Part shown: piece after piece, positions 56,310 through 64,000 of the stretch
Layout: each line of letters starts with the position of its first letter
How positions within the stretch are numbered: the stretch's first letter is position 1
Source of the DNA: an uncultured Planktomarina sp.
Lineage (GTDB): Bacteria; Pseudomonadota; Alphaproteobacteria; Rhodobacterales; Rhodobacteraceae
Assembly: GCA_905182535.1 (NCBI GenBank)
Contig: CAJJBZ010000014.1
Coordinates: 18,689-82,688 of the forward strand
Length of the DNA stretch: 64,000 nucleotides
Direction: 5' to 3'
Made by a program: the position numbers and the translations under genes
Notes under the pieces: generated by a model
Told to the model about the DNA's origin: nothing
What the model saw: only the letters and a program-made list of their open reading frames with translations
The model's database searches: none

Positions 56310-57119
56310 TTACTGAACCCTCGCACGGATCACGCCAGATAGGTATTCCAGCGCCATGACTATCACAATAATGATCAAAAGGATCGCTGCCGCCGTATCA
56401 TACTCATAGCGGTCAAACGCGGTATTAAGTGTGGCGCCGATGCCGCCTGCCCCAACCAGCCCAAGTATCGCACTTTCACGGAAATTGATGTCAATACGGT
56501 AGATGCTAAGTCCAATAAGACGTGGCATCACCTGAGGCTGTACCCCATAGTTGATCCATTGCGTCCATTTCGCCCCCGACGCCTTGATGGCTTCAGCCTG
56601 CACTTTGTCCATACTCTCAATGTCTTCAGCCAGCAGTTTGGACAGAAAACCTATTGTAGCAAAGCTGAGCGTCAGAAAGCCAGCGAGTGGCCCAAAGCCG
56701 AAGATCGCAACCAGAAGGATTGCCACTATAATTTCTTGCAACGCCCGGCTGACAGCAATGACCGAGCGGCAGATCAAATAGACGGGCAGCGGCGCGATGT
56801 TGCGCGCAGCCCCTAAGGCAATCGGGATTGAAATTGCTATGCCTACAACCGACGCAGCGATAGTCATAATAATACTTTCCGCCATACCCTCATAGATATC
56901 GCTTGAACGGGTAGTGAAGTCCGGATTTGTAAAGGCCAACACAAATTTCTTACCACGCTCCAAGCCCTCGTAAACGCGATACCAGTTGACGTCGATCGTT
57001 ATATAAGCGGCAATGAGATAGACAATAAACCCAAGTATAAAGGTCCATCTCAGCCATGGCCGTTTGATGAAAGGCGGCTTGCGCCACGGCTTGCCGATCA
57101 GCGCTTCAACTTCACTCAC
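56310..57119 (-). CDS. phnE: Phosphonate-type ABC transporter permease PhnE, 269 aa
   Basis: It has the same fold as its neighbour: [21 protein letters not shown] and [20 protein letters not shown]. The start is GTG 57119, overlapping the phnC stop (GTGA). A longer cytoplasmic N-terminus ([18 protein letters not shown]) precedes the first TM segment. Confidence 0.92.
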   Translation of the reverse strand: MSEVEALIGKPWRKPPFIKRPWLRWTFILGFIVYLIAAYITIDVNWYRVYEGLERGKKFVLAFTNPDFTTRSSDIYEGMAESIIMTIAASVVGIAISIPIALGAARNIAPLPVYLICRSVIAVSRALQEIIVAILLVAIFGFGPLAGFLTLSFATIGFLSKLLAEDIESMDKVQAEAIKASGAKWTQWINYGVQPQVMPRLIGLSIYRIDINFRESAILGLVGAGGIGATLNTAFDRYEYDTAAAILLIIIVIVMALEYLSGVIRARVQ

Positions 57120-57910
57120 TTTAAGGCCTCTTCAATCTCGTCTTCATTGACAGTTTCAATGGTCGCTTCCCAATCCTCCTCACCGTAAATCGTGGTGAGC
57201 ACTTCGGGCGTTAGTCCCTCTGGGGGACCGTCAAATTCTACAGCTCCCAAGCGCAGGCCGATCACGCGTTGGACAAACATCTGCGCTAAGGCAACATCGT
57301 GGATATTGATGATGGCAGCCAAGTCACGCTCTTTGCACAACTCACAAATCAGGCGCATAATCTGACGCGATGTTTTGGGGTCCAGCGATGCCGTGGGTTC
57401 ATCCACCAACAGCAGTGCAGGATTTTGTATTAGCGCGCGGCAAATGCCAACACGTTGGCGTTGCCCGCCCGATAATTCATCAGCGCGTTTGTCTGCCATG
57501 TGCGCAAGACCAACACGATCCAAAAGGCGGAACGCCTCATCCACATCTGATTGGGGAAAGCGTCGCAGGAAGCTGCGCCAAAAACCAACGTAGCCTAAAC
57601 GCCCAGACAGGACGTTTTCCATAACGCTCAGTCGCTCGATCAATGCGTATTCCTGAAAAATCATCCCCATCCGCCGTCTTTCACGGCGCAGGTTGCCAGA
57701 GGACAGACCCGTCAACTCCAAATCTCCTAAATAAATCTTGCCTGAGGTCGGCTCTACCAGTTGGTTGATGCAACGGATAAGTGTAGATTTACCTGCACCG
57801 GATGGGCCTATTAGGGCAAGAACTTGCCCCGCAGGTACTTCAAGCTCAACGGCTTTTAGGGCCTGATCACCCGTTTTGTATGTCTTAACAAGCTTCTCAA
57901 GCCGCAGCAT
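57116..57910 (-). CDS. phnC: Phosphonate-type ABC transporter ATPase PhnC, 264 aa
   Basis: Walker A is GPSGAGKST, the signature [15 protein letters not shown], and Walker [13 protein letters not shown]. Length and the typical [20 protein letters not shown] block fit PhnC. It powers the two PhnE permeases. Confidence 0.94.
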   Translation of the reverse strand: MLRLEKLVKTYKTGDQALKAVELEVPAGQVLALIGPSGAGKSTLIRCINQLVEPTSGKIYLGDLELTGLSSGNLRRERRRMGMIFQEYALIERLSVMENVLSGRLGYVGFWRSFLRRFPQSDVDEAFRLLDRVGLAHMADKRADELSGGQRQRVGICRALIQNPALLLVDEPTASLDPKTSRQIMRLICELCKERDLAAIINIHDVALAQMFVQRVIGLRLGAVEFDGPPEGLTPEVLTTIYGEEDWEATIETVNEDEIEEALK

Positions 57911-57956
57911 GAAAGCCCTCCTACTTTAAGTAATTTTATTGTTTGACAAGATTGTT

Positions 57957-57982
57957 GGAAAAGGCGGGCTCGAAGACCCGCC
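57957..57982 (-). terminator. Attenuating terminator between phnD and phnC
   Basis: On the minus strand GGCGGG pairs with CCCGCC around an eight-base loop and is followed by TTTT. It would lower permease and ATPase expression relative to the binding protein. Confidence 0.6.
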
Positions 57983-57992
57983 AGATCATATT

Positions 57993-58967
57993 TTATTCAC
58001 AAGCGTAGCTGACGCCATTCGCAGTATCGATCTTGCGAATTACGTCCCAAAATTCCTTATAGGTCATCGGCAAAAACTGGCCTTCGTTAGACTTCTCAAA
58101 CTCGGCCTGCAGAGATGTGCCTTCCCATTCAAAGTTAAAGAAAGCGCCACGAATTTTTTCCTTAAGTTCCGGTGTCAGATTATGGGCCGTACCAAAACCC
58201 GTCGTCGGGAAAGTTTGCGATTTGTAGATCACTTTGACCTGATCCGCGGTAATCACTTCACGGCTGATCATGCGCGACTTGACAGAGTTCGCGATGGAGG
58301 CTGCCATGTAGTCCTTGTTTGCCACCCCAAGGATTGAGTTGTCGTGCTTGCCTGAGTAAACTGGCTCAAAATCCCGATCGGGGAGCATGTCAAAGTCGCC
58401 CTTCAAGATGGCACTTGGTGCTTTGAAACCCGAGTTAGACGTGGGCGAAGTGAACGCAAGTTGCTTGCCTTTAATGTCCTCAACTTTTTCGATTCCAGAG
58501 CCAGGGTATGTGATGATTTCCATCTCATAACCAAAGTTGCCATCCTTAGACGCCATGATAGTGAAGGGGTTGAAGCCCGCGCAATTCACAGCCAAAGGGT
58601 TAGAGCCGGTGTTGAAACCCGCAATATGCAGACGGCCCGAACGCATGGCCTCAATTTGTGCTGCATTGTTTTGTACAGGAAAGAACATAACCTTCTTGCC
58701 AGTTTCCGATTCCAAATGCGTCAGGAAGTCGGACCAGGCAGCTTTGTAAACGGCGGGGTCCTCTACTGGTGTGTATGCAAAGATTAGCGTGTCAGGATCG
58801 ACTTGATCCGCAACGTTCGTGGGTGTGTCAGCAATCAAGTCGCCGTCCACATCGCAAAAGCGTTTATCCAAATCCCCGCGCGGGCAATCTTGCGCTGAAG
58901 CTGCCCCTCCCAACGAAAGTACTAAAGCTACAGCGGCGCCTGACAAAAGTGAATTTATTAGTTTCAT
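57993..58967 (-). CDS. phnD: PhnD-type periplasmic binding protein, 324 aa
   Basis: The signal peptide MKLINSLLSGAAVALVLSLG precedes a PhnD fold with QIEAMRSGRLHIAGFNTGSN and the block KGKQLAFTSPTSNSGF that binds the phosphonate group in this family. The early Cys-rich segment (QDCPRGDLDKRFCDVDGD) is unusual. ATG 58967 has GGGAGG before it. No C-P lyase genes are nearby, so a phosphonate, phosphite or phosphate ester is possible. Confidence 0.85.
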   Translation of the reverse strand: MKLINSLLSGAAVALVLSLGGAASAQDCPRGDLDKRFCDVDGDLIADTPTNVADQVDPDTLIFAYTPVEDPAVYKAAWSDFLTHLESETGKKVMFFPVQNNAAQIEAMRSGRLHIAGFNTGSNPLAVNCAGFNPFTIMASKDGNFGYEMEIITYPGSGIEKVEDIKGKQLAFTSPTSNSGFKAPSAILKGDFDMLPDRDFEPVYSGKHDNSILGVANKDYMAASIANSVKSRMISREVITADQVKVIYKSQTFPTTGFGTAHNLTPELKEKIRGAFFNFEWEGTSLQAEFEKSNEGQFLPMTYKEFWDVIRKIDTANGVSYACE

Positions 58968-59038
58968 TATAATATCCTCCCAGATTACCAAAGGCTACAC
59001 TCACCAAATGAATTTGCAAGTTAAATTTTGCTTGTAAG

Positions 59039-59695
59039 TTAAGCAACTAGGATGCCGTGGGCTGTCCATTTTTCAAAGCGGTCAGCCTTTAAAAGGTCTG
59101 GCAATGGTGCATTCAAATAGCCGTTGGAAAACAACCGAAATGGCACATCAGCGTTGAGCGCCGTAAAGTAATCGATAGTGCTGTCTCCAACATATAATGT
59201 TTCTGACGGAGTACTGGACAGGTCTTTGATGCAATTTAATAAAGAGGTCGGATCAGGTTTTCTAGGCTGGTAATCCTCCGCCCCCGCGATCACTTTGAAG
59301 AACTGCATCAAGTCAAGACGGGCACAGATTTCTTTAGCGGGCTTGGTTAATTTGTTTGTGCAAATACCCATCGGAACACCTGCGCGCTGAAACCCCCGAA
59401 GCGCAGACACAACACCGGGATAGGGTCGGGTCAGGGTCGTTATGTTCTGATTGTAGTTTTTTAAGTACAAATCTAGAGCGGTTTTCCTGACCGAACCATC
59501 ATACCAACCCGTTGCGTCAAGGCTCTGTTCAACCATTTTTTCAAATCCGTTTCCAATAAACGAGATAATGGTGGATAAATCAAGCGCGTCACGACCAAGG
59601 GTGTTGAGAGTGACGTTTACTGCAGCGTGCATATCAGGTGCACTATGGATCAGAGTGCCATCCAGATCAAAAATGATTGCCTTTAGGTTTTTCAT
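59039..59695 (-). CDS. HAD-family phosphatase, phosphoglycolate phosphatase-like, 218 aa
   Basis: HAD motif I is IIFDLDGTLIHS, motif II ICTNKLTKPA, motif III Lys in QPRKPDPTSLL, and motif IV YVGDSTIDY. It is the first gene of the phn operon, about 70 bp before phnD. With a second HAD gene at the other end, the operon may import and dephosphorylate a phosphoester (inference). Confidence 0.87.
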   Translation of the reverse strand: MKNLKAIIFDLDGTLIHSAPDMHAAVNVTLNTLGRDALDLSTIISFIGNGFEKMVEQSLDATGWYDGSVRKTALDLYLKNYNQNITTLTRPYPGVVSALRGFQRAGVPMGICTNKLTKPAKEICARLDLMQFFKVIAGAEDYQPRKPDPTSLLNCIKDLSSTPSETLYVGDSTIDYFTALNADVPFRLFSNGYLNAPLPDLLKADRFEKWTAHGILVA

Positions 59696-59827
59696 TACAG
59701 TATGTTATTATTCCAAGTATAATTCTGCAAACCTAAAATTTTATTTATAAAATGAGGGCGTTTTGAGGTTCAACCTGCGCCAAACAGGTTCATGCAGACT
59801 AGACAGGGTTGCATTAAGTGCAGGTAA

Positions 59828-59995
59828 ATGCAATTTTGGCAACGGCTTAGCGCCATTTGCTGCCAAGCCATTGGTCGTAAGCCTCAGTCTACCAACGCCT
59901 TCAAGAAAGCCTTGGACAAACTAACCGGCGTCTACCAGTCCCGTACTTCCAGTGGGATGCAGTGGAGCGGTATCCAGCCTGTTATGCAGTTCTAA
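59828..59995 (+). pseudogene. C-terminal fragment of a phage/island replication-type gene
   Basis: An open stretch ends GMQWSGIQPVMQF with TAA at 59993. Its last 38 codons are repeated in inverse orientation at 54353-54459. It is directly followed by an iteron-like array, as expected at the end of a replication gene of an integrative element. The family name is not certain. Confidence 0.45.
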
Positions 59996-60004
59996 GCCCA
60001 GATT

Positions 60005-60106
60005 AGTGTAGGTAGTGTAGGCTGTGTAGGCATTTTGGGAAACTTTCTACTGGGAGATCTCTGGGGACTTTTGCGATTTGCCTACACAGCCTACACTGCC
60101 TACACT
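60005..60106. repeat. Inverted array of 9-bp TGTAGG units
   Basis: TGTAGG occurs at 60007, 60016 and 60025 (9-bp spacing), and CCTACA at 60081, 60090 and 60099 (9-bp spacing). The 28-bp arms (60005-60032 and 60079-60106) pair with one mismatch across a 46-bp loop. Equal spacing recalls iterons or a protein-binding array; a very stable RNA hairpin is the alternative. Two units survive in the inverted copy at 54327-54341. The flanks 60107-60420 show no gene. Confidence 0.7.
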
Positions 60107-60420
60107 CTTATCTCTCTTCTTTAACGAGAAAGGGTAATAAATAAGGGGCAACTCCCTCGTTGAAGTAGCATCCACAAGCAGTCCCCGCACTCTGCTCAGC
60201 AGTAACTGTCAACACAGCCTCTCACAGCCGCATACTGCTAGTTTACGAACTCCAGCCACCAATCTCAGGTCAGGGCTATATACGGCATCCGTAGCGGGTG
60301 GGGCGGCACATGCACCCTCTAGTCAATTACTGACCAGATTACTGACCAATATGCGCCTTATTGCAGTGAACTGGGGTATGCTGTATCGAGTGAATACAGA
60401 GAGTTAGCTGATCAATGACG

Positions 60421-60566
60421 GATGTAATAGGAGATGAACACCCTGTCTGTCCGCCATAAACTGCCTTACTAGCAGTGGCATACCCTAAGTAAGCATCAGT
60501 TATTACTCATATCTTTTAGCCCGGCGCTTGTAATGCCGCATGTGAGTACTGACCAAATTGCTGACC
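60421..60566 (+). repeat. Direct repeat copy B, upstream of the integrase fragment
   Basis: It matches 45404-45549 in the same orientation, best from AAACTGCCTTACT to the ACTGACCAAATTGCTGAC end, with roughly ten differences. A related doublet TTACTGACCAGATTACTGACC is at 60327-60347. It overlaps the start of the integrase fragment. Confidence 0.75.
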
Positions 60567-60728
60567 AATTCTATCCCCCATACTTTCGTTCGTAATGGCT
60601 ACTATTACTTTTCTCGTCGTGTTCCTGCTGACCTACGAGGCCATTATTCTTACCATCGTATTGTCCAAGGGCTGCGTACTACATCCCAACAGAAAGCTAA
60701 GGTGCAAGCCACTGTTACTGCTGTTCCA
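60558..60728 (+). pseudogene. Tyrosine recombinase (phage integrase) N-terminal fragment
   Basis: TTG-started reading: SIPHTFVRNGYYYFSRRVPA and LRTTSQQKAKVQ, the DUF6538-type N-terminal domain of integrases. The frame then enters DUF3047 antisense sequence near 60730, and no catalytic domain is present. The integrase was cut at that point. Confidence 0.65.
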
Positions 60729-60729
60729 G

Positions 60730-61231
60730 TACCAGCTCTTTGTAAAATGAGGCTTTTGCCAAGCTCTCCTAAGTAAGGTGAAGGCAGTATTTCTCCTGGG
60801 TTGTGGCGTCCCCCCCAAACATACATCAACACCCGTGCATGTTCATTGCGGAGTAGTTCAGTCAATTTGCCAGTTGTTTTAGATGCGTATTCTTCGGGCA
60901 AGAACAAAAAATAGATGGACAAGTTCCGGTCATCACCGCCTTTTAAAGTGAGGTCGGTAGGTGGCACTGAAGCTTTCACTACCCAATCCCAATTAGCTTG
61001 ATTAGCCTCCCACATCAAAGGCGGTAAAATTTTCCACAAAATGGATACAGTGCCATCAGAGCTAATTTCGAGAGTATCACCATTAAGTTCAAACTCATTG
61101 CTAGAGAATAGAGAAAATGTCTGCTCATTCCAGCTATCAGAAAAAGTGACTTGCTCAGCCGCCGCACAGCTCCATGAGAAGATTGAAGCAGTAATTAAGA
61201 TTAACCTTAAGTTTTTAGTAATCTGAGGCAT
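60730..61231 (-). pseudogene. DUF3047-like secreted protein, C-terminus lost
   Basis: The signal peptide MPQITKNLRLILITASIFSW (then SCAAA) is followed by a beta-rich domain with LKGGDDRNLSIYFLFLP and LMYVWGGRHNPGE, resembling DUF3047. Homology seems to end at SLILQRAGTG, exactly where integrase sequence starts from the other side. The remaining frame codes for antisense integrase sequence. Function is unknown. Confidence 0.55.
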
Positions 61232-61381
61232 AACGTTAGACTGGTCTAGGTTTCAGAAAGACACAAGTCTGCCACTGTTGACCAAATTACTGTTTTGTCT
61301 TCTCCAGCCACTCCTTCAGCACACTGATTGGTGCTGTCAACTTAATGAAAACTCGCATCAGATCACTAGCATAGCCTAAAT

Positions 61382-61490
61382 CTATGCGCTCAATAATTGA
61401 CGCCACTCAGCGAGAGCAGCGGCACGGTTCAGCTTGAAATTGGTACGTGAGTAGAGATGGCGTTCCAACACTGCTTGAAATGGTTCTGAA
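61382..61490 (-). mobile_element. IS6-family transposase 3' relic
   Basis: The minus strand reads ERHLYSRTNFKLNRAAALAE then WRQLLSA and TAG, matching the C-terminus of the intact transposase at 63005 (ERHLESRQSFKQKRTTALTE). The preceding NHF stretch is in another frame. Nothing else of this copy remains. Confidence 0.6.
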
Positions 61491-61499
61491 TCGACCAAC

Positions 61500-61830
61500 A
61501 GTAAAGGCCCCAATACCCAAGGCGCGAGGCCCGTGATCCGGGGCCCTAAGTCCATGGTCCTGGGCCCTTGGTCTGACTGGATTGGGCTAAGTAACCCCTT
61601 GTTTGAGCGTGGTACCGCTGGGTGTACCCGAACAAGGCACTTGCGTTGTGCTTGTGGGCTGCTAACATTTTGTTATTGAAATGAACCCACTCGGACCAAG
61701 GTCCTTGCTAAGGCATCGAACCCCTCTTCTGGGTACCATTTTAACCAAGAACCATGAACCAAGTACCTGATTTTCAAGGCACGCGGGCCGCGGCTCGCAG
61801 CAGCCAAACCTTTAACTGTATACTCACCTT
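61500..61830. other. Palindrome-rich GC-richer spacer
   Basis: GGGCCC occurs at several points, with CCATGG, GGTACC, GGACCAAGGTCC and a run AACCAAGAACCATGAACCAAG of near-identical 7-mers. No ORF with coding character is seen. It lies between IS6 debris and the aldolase-like gene. Confidence 0.4.
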
Positions 61831-61851
61831 AAGTTTGGATAGATAAATTAA

Positions 61852-62940
61852 ATGAATAGGAATATTTCTGCACTTAAAACCTCAATTATTGAAAACTTTG
61901 GTACACCATGTGCTGTGATCGATCTTGACGTGGTCGACCGCAATATAAAACGTGCTCAGACCTTATGTGACAATGCTGGGGTAAAAAATCGGCCACACAT
62001 AAAAACTCATAAGTCGCCTTTACTAGCAAAAATGCAGATTGCAGCTGGCGCTCAAGGTATTACTTGTCAAAAACTTGGAGAAGCTGAGGTGATGGCAAAT
62101 AACGGCATTACTGACATTGTTATAGCTACCAATTTGATTGGTGCAGCTCGATCTGGCCGACTGGCGTCGCTGCAAAGGCGTGTGCCTTTAAAGGTGTGTA
62201 GCGACAGCTTATTTTCACTTGCTGCTTATTCGGATGCTGCAAGAGAAGCTGAGCGTCCGCTAGATGTGATGATTGAATGTGACACTGGCCAAAAACGTGC
62301 AGGTGTTGAGACACCTCGCGAAGCCCTTGCGCTGGTCCAAATAATTAAAAACGATCCAATGCTAAACTTTGTGGGCATGCTGTTTTATCCATCAAAGGAC
62401 AGCTGGCCTGAAACGCAAATCTTTCTCGATGAGATGGTAAAAGGTCTAACTTCCTTAGGGTATCAGCCCGGCATCGTTTCAACAGGGGGAACACCTAACT
62501 TCGCTAATATTGGCAAACTATTAGGTGCTACTGAACATCGGGCCGGAACCTGTATTTTTAACGACCGGATGATGATTGAAGATGGATTTGCGACGCAGGA
62601 AAATTGTGCATTCGGTGTTTATTCAAGCGTGGTTAGCCGCGGTGGAGCACAACGAGGCATTTTGGATGCGGGTTCAAAGACATTAACGTCTGACACAGGA
62701 GGCCTCCAAGGCTTTGGGTTGATCCTCGAACATCCTGATGCTCGAATACATAAATTTGCGGAAGAACATGGATTTCTTGATCTTTCAGAATGTGCAAATA
62801 AACCGTTAGTTGGTGACATAGTACGTGTTATTCCAAACCATGTTTGCGTTGCCGTAAACATGGTTGACCAGTTGGTAGCTGTTAGAGGTGGCCAGATTAT
62901 TGACGTAATACCAATTGAAGCTCGTGGGATGCTTGTCTGA
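61852..62940 (+). CDS. D-threonine aldolase/D-serine dehydratase-like PLP enzyme, 362 aa
   Basis: The alanine-racemase-like barrel has the PLP Lys in RPHIKTHKSP and an IECDTGQKRAGV block. The C-terminal domain has the metal ligand His and Cys in IPNHVCVAVN. It acts on D-hydroxy amino acids. No convincing ribosome site is seen before ATG 61852. It lies between two IS6 sequences. Confidence 0.88.
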   Translation: MNRNISALKTSIIENFGTPCAVIDLDVVDRNIKRAQTLCDNAGVKNRPHIKTHKSPLLAKMQIAAGAQGITCQKLGEAEVMANNGITDIVIATNLIGAARSGRLASLQRRVPLKVCSDSLFSLAAYSDAAREAERPLDVMIECDTGQKRAGVETPREALALVQIIKNDPMLNFVGMLFYPSKDSWPETQIFLDEMVKGLTSLGYQPGIVSTGGTPNFANIGKLLGATEHRAGTCIFNDRMMIEDGFATQENCAFGVYSSVVSRGGAQRGILDAGSKTLTSDTGGLQGFGLILEHPDARIHKFAEEHGFLDLSECANKPLVGDIVRVIPNHVCVAVNMVDQLVAVRGGQIIDVIPIEARGMLV

Positions 62941-62953
62941 CGACAATTTAACA

Positions 62954-63755
62954 GGTGTTGTCAGACAAACTTGAACACCCGTAAAAGGCACATCAAGTCA
63001 ATCATCATGCGGCACAGAAATTGAACCACTCCGTGAGAGCAGTTGTACGTTTTTGCTTGAAGGATTGCCTGCTTTCTAGATGTCTTTCATGGTTGAAGTG
63101 GTTATAGATTTGACTGTGATAACTGACAAATTTCTGAAGTGCCGCAACCGTCTTGAAACGCTGCATCGCTCGTTCTCGTCGTCGAAATGGCAGATGTGAA
63201 TTTTCACACCGATTGTTTGCCCGGCCGCCACATAATTGACGATCTACAACGCCAATCTCACGAAAAGCCGCGCCATAGGATGCCAGCTTGTCTGTCGTGA
63301 TGATCTTGGGTGATCCCTGGTTTCGCATTGTTTTTATAAGGAACTTCTTCGCTGCAGCCTTGTTGCGTCGCTTTGTAACAAAGCATTCAAGAACTTCGCC
63401 TTCGTGATCAACGGCGCGCCAAAGGTAAAAGCGTTCTCCATTTATTTTCACAAAGACTTCATCCAGGTGCCATTGCCAGTTCGAGTGTTGCCCTGCCCTA
63501 TTCTTACGGATTTCTCGCGCGAACTTTGACCCAAAACGTTCAACCCAAAACCGAACTGTTTCGTGACAGATATCGACGCCGCGTTCATGCAAGATGTCTT
63601 CCACCTGACGAAAACTCAATGGATAACGTATGTAATACATCACTGCCAATCGGATGATTTCAGGTGAAGTCTTGAAGTATTTAAAGGGAGAACATGTTTC
63701 CATTTACCAAAAATAGGGATCAACCGCGAAACCGTCAAGTTTGTCTGACAACACC
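62954..63755 (-). mobile_element. Complete-looking IS6-family insertion sequence, 802 bp
   Basis: Terminal inverted repeats GGTGTTGTCAGACAAACTTG are at both ends (right end reverse complemented, near identical over about 20 bp). One transposase gene fills the interior. The flanking 8-mers (ATTTAACA and GTTTTGGC) do not match, so no target duplication remains. It sits in a HAD gene. Confidence 0.85.
63005..63703 (-). CDS. IS6-family (IS26-like) transposase, 232 aa
   Basis: The DDE catalytic residues are in WQWHLDEVFVKING (D), KIITTDKLASYGAAF (D) and RRRERAMQRFK (E). The N-terminal zinc/HTH region is FKYFKTSPEIIRLAVMYYI. Length is normal for the family, so it should be active. It is the probable source of the relics at 46.1, 52.6, 54.5 and 61.4 kb, though its ends differ slightly from theirs. 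Confidence 0.93.
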   Translation of the reverse strand: METCSPFKYFKTSPEIIRLAVMYYIRYPLSFRQVEDILHERGVDICHETVRFWVERFGSKFAREIRKNRAGQHSNWQWHLDEVFVKINGERFYLWRAVDHEGEVLECFVTKRRNKAAAKKFLIKTMRNQGSPKIITTDKLASYGAAFREIGVVDRQLCGGRANNRCENSHLPFRRRERAMQRFKTVAALQKFVSYHSQIYNHFNHERHLESRQSFKQKRTTALTEWFNFCAA

Positions 63756-64000
63756 GTTTTGGCGGTAGACCGCTTGAGATCGAAACAATATGGTCGAAGT
63801 GGTCGCGCAAACCAACCTGAATTAGCGACGCATTGGCGACCTCATCTTCGGAATTGGTCACCACTGCGAGCTTGAAACTGGACCGAAGAAATCTGACAAG
63901 GTCTGTAGTTTCGTAAATGGGCGTCACATTTGCACTACTGCGCGCAAACGCTGCAATGCTGTCATTCACCGCCAACGGAATATTGAATGTGCCGGAGATA
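63756..64000 (-). pseudogene. HAD-family hydrolase, cut by IS6 and open at the window edge
   Basis: The frame continues beyond 64000 and reads TFNIPLAVNDSIAAF, then FLRSSFKLAVVTNSEDEVAN (HAD motif II region with TNS) and LRDHFDHIVSISSGLPPK. It runs straight into the IS6 terminal repeat at 63755. The C-terminal motifs III and IV are not found in the 62941-62953 stretch on the far side, so the rest was lost. Confidence 0.65.

Noticed and set aside
54603..59695. Complete phosphonate degradation (C-P lyase) operon
   Set aside because: Only transporter and HAD genes are present; no phnG-M, phnX or phnW-like protein is seen in the window.
60005..60106. CRISPR array
   Set aside because: The units are 9 bp with no spacers and form one inverted pair of arms; no cas genes are present.
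1..64000. tRNA, rRNA or known riboswitch genes
   Set aside because: I looked for TPsiC-like GGTTCGAATCC strings next to cloverleaf partners and for ribosomal RNA words and found none convincing. This is a reading by eye and could miss one.

Overview
The window reads as the chromosome of a marine alphaproteobacterium of the Rhodobacterales/Roseobacter type. This is inferred from gene content and protein character: a TRAP transporter with sugar-acid enzymes, an MttB-superfamily methyltransferase, a phn-type ABC operon and IS6-family elements. No 16S or other marker gene is present, so I name no species. Base composition is fairly balanced to slightly AT-rich. Genes are tightly packed in operons with many ATGA/GTGA/TTGA overlaps.

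Layout. 0-4.4 kb: a minus-strand copper set (copC, copD, a Tat-exported multicopper oxidase, two c-type cytochromes, a glutaredoxin/MauE membrane protein). MerR/CueR-like operators precede two units, and a second multicopper oxidase begins at the left edge as a tandem duplicate. 4.9-8.1 kb: an MttB-like methyltransferase, a dead LysE-family exporter and a small lipoprotein. 8.3-33 kb: a large hexuronate/aldonate cluster. It holds uxaC, uxuB, uxuA, uxaA, kdgK (broken), two enolase-superfamily acid-sugar enzymes, four Gfo/Idh/MocA oxidoreductases, a phytanoyl-CoA dioxygenase-like protein, a TRAP transporter, a GntR regulator, hydroxyacid dehydrogenases and the divergent idnO/idnD pair. 33.4-42.2 kb: a dipeptide/oligopeptide ABC transporter with a fused two-domain ATPase and two M20 amidohydrolases. 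42.2-45.4 kb: an MFS exporter, a Cys-type sulfatase and a truncated amidohydrolase. 45.4-60.6 kb: an island-like stretch between two direct repeats derived from an integrase upstream region. It carries a nucleoside deoxyribosyltransferase, a PP2C-like phosphatase joined to an AfuABC/FbpABC-type ABC operon, a divergent ROK regulator, a metallo-hydrolase and a phnDCEE-type operon with two HAD phosphatases. 60.5-64 kb: integrase, DUF3047 and IS6 debris, a palindrome-rich spacer, a D-threonine-aldolase-like gene and an apparently complete IS6 copy inside a HAD gene.

How the genes work together. The 8-33 kb block should import sugar acids through the TRAP system. Hexuronates would then pass through UxaC, UxuB and UxuA (or UxaA) to 2-keto-3-deoxygluconate and KdgK, with Ido/gluconate interconversion by IdnO/IdnD. 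The extra oxidoreductases and the dioxygenase suggest that modified or rarer sugar acids are substrates (inference). The 45-60 kb block looks specialised for phosphorylated or phosphonate compounds.

Genome state. Eight single-base indels interrupt seven otherwise conserved genes (copD, mttB, a Gfo gene, kdgK twice, dctQ, dppB, a HAD gene). Separately, several loci are genuinely decayed (lysE, a sugar-phosphate isomerase, IS6 relics, integrase and primase-like fragments). The first group may be sequence error. The second is real erosion by mobile elements. The most structured non-coding signals are a 136-bp inverted repeat around the phn operon, a 28-bp inverted array of 9-bp TGTAGG units at 60.0-60.1 kb, and a head-to-head IS6-derived palindromic element at 52.6-52.85 kb.
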